Assembly (NCBI GenBank): GCA_019751875.1
Contig: JAIEMV010000002.1
Span: forward strand, 62,001 to 126,000
From: Hyphomicrobium sp.
GTDB lineage: Bacteria; Pseudomonadota; Alphaproteobacteria; Rhizobiales; Hyphomicrobiaceae
DNA length: 64,000 nucleotides
Direction of reading: 5' to 3'
The translations under genes were made by a program, and so were the position numbers. The notes below the pieces were generated by a model. It had not been told where the DNA came from, did not search any database, and worked only from the letters and a program-made list of their open reading frames with translations. Positions 61,671 to 64,000 of this stretch are shown piece by piece; position 1 is the first letter of the stretch; each line of letters begins with the position of its first letter.

Positions 61671-62024
61671 ATGAAGGATCAGGTTGCCATCGAGATGCTG
61701 GGGGCTTTGGCCCAAGAGCATCGTATTCGCATCTTTCGTCTCCTCGTCAGAGCGGGTCCGGCCGGGATGGCTTCGTCTGATATTGCGGAGCGCGTGCGGA
61801 TCAGTCCGACCGGCGCCTCTTTCCATCTCAAGGAGTTGGAACGATCAGGGCTAGTTGAAGCTCGACGTCAGGGGCGGTTCATTCGCTACGCCATCCAGGT
61901 CGACAGCATGCGCAAGTTGCTCACGTATTTGACTGAAGATTGCTGTCAGGGACAGCCGGAGCTGTGCGGCCCGTCAATGAAGATCGCCCGTTCCGCTTTT
62001 ACCGATAAGGGAGGATGCCGATGA
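61671..62024 (+). CDS. arsR: ArsR-family arsenic-responsive repressor
   Basis: A 117-residue winged-helix repressor. The helix-turn-helix reads MASSDIAERVRISPTGASFHLK, followed by ELERSGLVEARRQGRFIRYAI. The metalloid site is probably the C-terminal Cys cluster DCCQGQPELCG, as in the ArsR subgroup with Cys residues in the last helix. Binding As(III) should release the operator just upstream and induce arsR-arsC-acr3. Its stop overlaps the arsC start (ATGA). Confidence 0.92.
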   Translation: MKDQVAIEMLGALAQEHRIRIFRLLVRAGPAGMASSDIAERVRISPTGASFHLKELERSGLVEARRQGRFIRYAIQVDSMRKLLTYLTEDCCQGQPELCGPSMKIARSAFTDKGGCR

Positions 62025-62545
62025 TGGTCCAGCGACCTTTTAATGTTCTGTTTCTTTGCACACATAATTCAGCGCGCTCCATCCTTGCCGAAAGCATCAT
62101 GAACCGGCTCGGACAAGGTCGCTTCAAGGGATACAGCGCCGGGAGTCAACCGAGCGGCAAAGTCCACCCATACGCCCTACATCTTTTGCAAAAGCTCAAT
62201 TACGACACGAGTTCCTTGCGCTCCAAATCATGGAGCGAGTTTACGAGGCCCGACGCACCGCAGCTCGATTTTGTCTTCACGGTCTGTGACAACGCCGCCA
62301 ACGAGACGTGTCCTTATTGGCCGGGGCAGCCTATGACGGCGCACTGGGGGTTGCCTGACCCATCTGCCGTTGACGGCACAGAAGCAGAGCGCCACTTGGC
62401 CTTTGCCGATACCTACCGGATGCTCAACCAGCGGATCAGTATTTTCACAAATCTGCCAATGGCCACGCTCGATAGTCTGTCTTTACAAAGGCAACTCGAC
62501 GCAATCGGCCGTGTGGACTCCGATGCGGCAACTGAAAAGGCTTAG
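62021..62545 (+). CDS. arsC: Arsenate reductase, low-molecular-weight phosphatase type
   Basis: A 174-residue arsenate reductase of the LMW tyrosine-phosphatase fold, thioredoxin-coupled type. The P-loop CTHNSARS holds the catalytic Cys, and a second pair lies in CDNAANETCPYW. DPSAVDG is the general-acid region. It reduces arsenate to arsenite for export by the downstream ACR3 pump. The start at ATG 62021 is chosen since GGGAGG lies six bases upstream; ATG 62015 touches the ribosome-binding site. Confidence 0.92.
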   Translation: MMVQRPFNVLFLCTHNSARSILAESIMNRLGQGRFKGYSAGSQPSGKVHPYALHLLQKLNYDTSSLRSKSWSEFTRPDAPQLDFVFTVCDNAANETCPYWPGQPMTAHWGLPDPSAVDGTEAERHLAFADTYRMLNQRISIFTNLPMATLDSLSLQRQLDAIGRVDSDAATEKA

Positions 62546-62610
62546 ACCGCTCACAGGAGTAATCCGGCAGAAATTCGAGCCCGGCGCCCGCCGGCTCACG
62601 AGAGGTCTTC

Positions 62611-63675
62611 ATGTCCACTTTTGAAAGGTATCTCACGGTCTGGGTCGCGGTATGCATCGCGCTCGGCATCGCACTCGGGCACGTTTTCCCCGGCGTCTTT
62701 CAAGCTATCGGCTCGGCCGAGATTGCCAAGGTCAACCTGCCAGTCGCGCTGCTGATTTGGCTTATGATCATCCCCATGCTTGTGAAGATCGACTTCGCGG
62801 CTCTTTCCAAGGTGAAAGAGCATTGGCGCGGCATCGGCGTGACGCTGTTCATCAACTGGGCCGTGAAGCCGTTCTCCATGGCTCTGCTGGGCTGGATCTT
62901 CATCGGCTGGCTGTTCCGCCCCTATCTCCCAGAAGACCAGATCAACAGCTACATTGCTGGACTGATCTTGCTGGCCGCTGCGCCATGTACCGCCATGGTC
63001 TTCGTATGGAGCAACCTTTGCAGAGGCGAGCCGCACTTCACCCTGAGCCAAGTCGCGCTCAACGACGTGATCATGGTCTTCGCATTCGCCCCGCTCGTCG
63101 GTCTGCTACTGGGATTGTCGGCCATCACAGTGCCGTGGGAGACCTTGCTGCTATCCGTCGTCCTCTACATCGTGATCCCGGTGATCCTTGCGCAGTTCCT
63201 GCGCCGGGCCGTCCTGGCGCGCGGAGGAGAGGCTGTGCTCAATCGCTTGCTGAGCCAATTACAGCCGCTGTCGCTTATGGCTCTGCTGTCCACGCTCGTT
63301 CTGCTGTTCGGGTTTCAAGGAGAGCAAATCCTTTCACAGCCGCTCATCATCGCGATGCTGGCTGTACCGATCCTCATCCAGGTCTATTTCAACTCTGGTT
63401 TGGCCTACCTGCTTAATCGGTCGACTGGCGAGACACACAATGTTGCTGGTCCCTCAGCTCTGATAGGCGCCAGCAATTTCTTCGAATTGGCTGTGGCGGC
63501 GGCTATCAGCTTGTTCGGGTTCGACTCCGGTGCTGCGCTGGCCACCGTGGTCGGCGTCTTGATCGAAGTTCCGGTAATGCTGTCCGTGGTAAAAATCGTG
63601 AACGCCTCCCGCAACTGGTACGACGCGGGAATTCCACCCGGTAAGCGTATAGCGCTTGAACAAACCAAGGCTTAG
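62611..63675 (+). CDS. acr3: Arsenite efflux transporter ACR3
   Basis: A 354-residue permease with about ten transmembrane helices. The family features are present: VKIDFAALSKVKEHWRG after the second helix, the essential Cys in AAAPCTAMVFVWS, LNDVIMVFAFAPLV, and AGPSALIGASNFFELAVA. It exports As(OH)3 formed by ArsC, using the proton gradient. GAGAGG lies before the start. It ends the arsR-arsC-acr3 operon; no arsH is visible in the remaining sequence. Confidence 0.94.
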   Translation: MSTFERYLTVWVAVCIALGIALGHVFPGVFQAIGSAEIAKVNLPVALLIWLMIIPMLVKIDFAALSKVKEHWRGIGVTLFINWAVKPFSMALLGWIFIGWLFRPYLPEDQINSYIAGLILLAAAPCTAMVFVWSNLCRGEPHFTLSQVALNDVIMVFAFAPLVGLLLGLSAITVPWETLLLSVVLYIVIPVILAQFLRRAVLARGGEAVLNRLLSQLQPLSLMALLSTLVLLFGFQGEQILSQPLIIAMLAVPILIQVYFNSGLAYLLNRSTGETHNVAGPSALIGASNFFELAVAAAISLFGFDSGAALATVVGVLIEVPVMLSVVKIVNASRNWYDAGIPPGKRIALEQTKA

Positions 63676-64000
63676 GCAATAACAACTCAAGCGGACACTG
63701 GCGACACACCGCGCCCACTTACAAACACCGCGGCGGATCTTGGGAACCTTGGCTTGCTCGCGCTCCAAACGGGTCGAGTGACACTCCAGGGATCACTTCA
63801 AGCCATGCGGAAAGGCTGAATTCCAAGCACTGACTGAGGCAAGCATGAATTACCTGGCCAAGATGTCTGCCTTGTTTCGCGAGGCAGTTATAAACTAGAT
63901 ACTGCCAGAGCGCGAAAATCGGGGGCTGCCGCGCGCATCAGAAAGCTGCGGCGCCCTGACCGCGTCGAAACTTGAAGGTGAGGTTTGAGGCATGCTCGAG
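63676..64000. other. Window end without recognised gene
   Basis: The last 325 bases contain no frame longer than a few dozen codons that I can support. GAAGGTGAGG followed by ATG at 63992 may be the start of a plus-strand gene that continues beyond the window. Confidence 0.4.

Overview
The window is 64 kb of GC-rich, gene-dense chromosomal DNA from an alphaproteobacterium, most likely order Hyphomicrobiales (Rhizobiales). The call rests on gene content: a MarR regulator and OmpR-type response regulator (PetP/PetR type) divergent from ilvE, an EF-G-like GTPase paralogue, a very long UvrB, a rhizobial-type RlpA-like protein and a twelve-gene glycan cassette with a B12-binding radical SAM enzyme. 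The genus cannot be fixed from the sequence. I see no rRNA, tRNA, CRISPR array, transposase or integrase.

Layout. 1-9306: the 3' end of topA, an RlpA-like protein, a CinA/MoaB-domain protein, sfsA, exported msrB and msrA, a membrane VOC fusion and an EF-G-like GTPase. 9307-20517: cytochrome c' with cytochrome b561, aspartate aminotransferase, small membrane proteins, a triple hairpin repeat, an SDR, an SRPBCC protein, uvrB, a Cys/Arg/Trp-rich small exported protein and a PCuAC copper chaperone. 20668-29822: an AsmA-like protein, an M23 peptidase with a long Pro-rich tail, a 1347-aa protein carrying both a subtilisin (S8) and a thermolysin-like (M4) protease, and a Tat-exported lysozyme-like protein. 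29988-45458: hydroxypyruvate isomerase, arfB, flavin reductase, a phytoene-dehydrogenase-like oxidoreductase, ilvE, the petP/petR/kinase set, two exported pentapeptide-repeat paralogues, a PNPOx-like protein, a single-domain response regulator, Cfa, a large exported protein with an NlpC/P60-like Cys/His pair and a DUF1003 protein. 45455-46594: topoisomerase IB.

46677-59655 holds two divergent, translationally coupled operons of four and eight genes around a small uncharacterised gene. They encode a clan-A glycoside hydrolase, a SAM methyltransferase, a histidine phosphatase, inositol-3-phosphate synthase, two sugar-nucleotide SDRs, a B12-binding radical SAM enzyme, one GT4 and three CgeB-like glycosyltransferases and a UDP-glucuronate decarboxylase-like enzyme. 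No flippase, polymerase or obvious membrane protein is present, so the product may be a soluble or intracellular inositol-containing or methylated glycoside. This cassette and the S8-M4 fusion are the strongest candidates for poorly described biology.

59656-64000: a decayed Mn-catalase gene, a 40-codon membrane peptide gene, a Ca2+/Na+ antiporter and an arsenic-resistance operon (arsR-arsC-acr3) with a palindromic operator next to the arsR start. A second decayed gene, a VIT/CCC1-like remnant, lies at about 44.5-44.75 kb. All identifications come from reading motifs and gene order; no database search was run.
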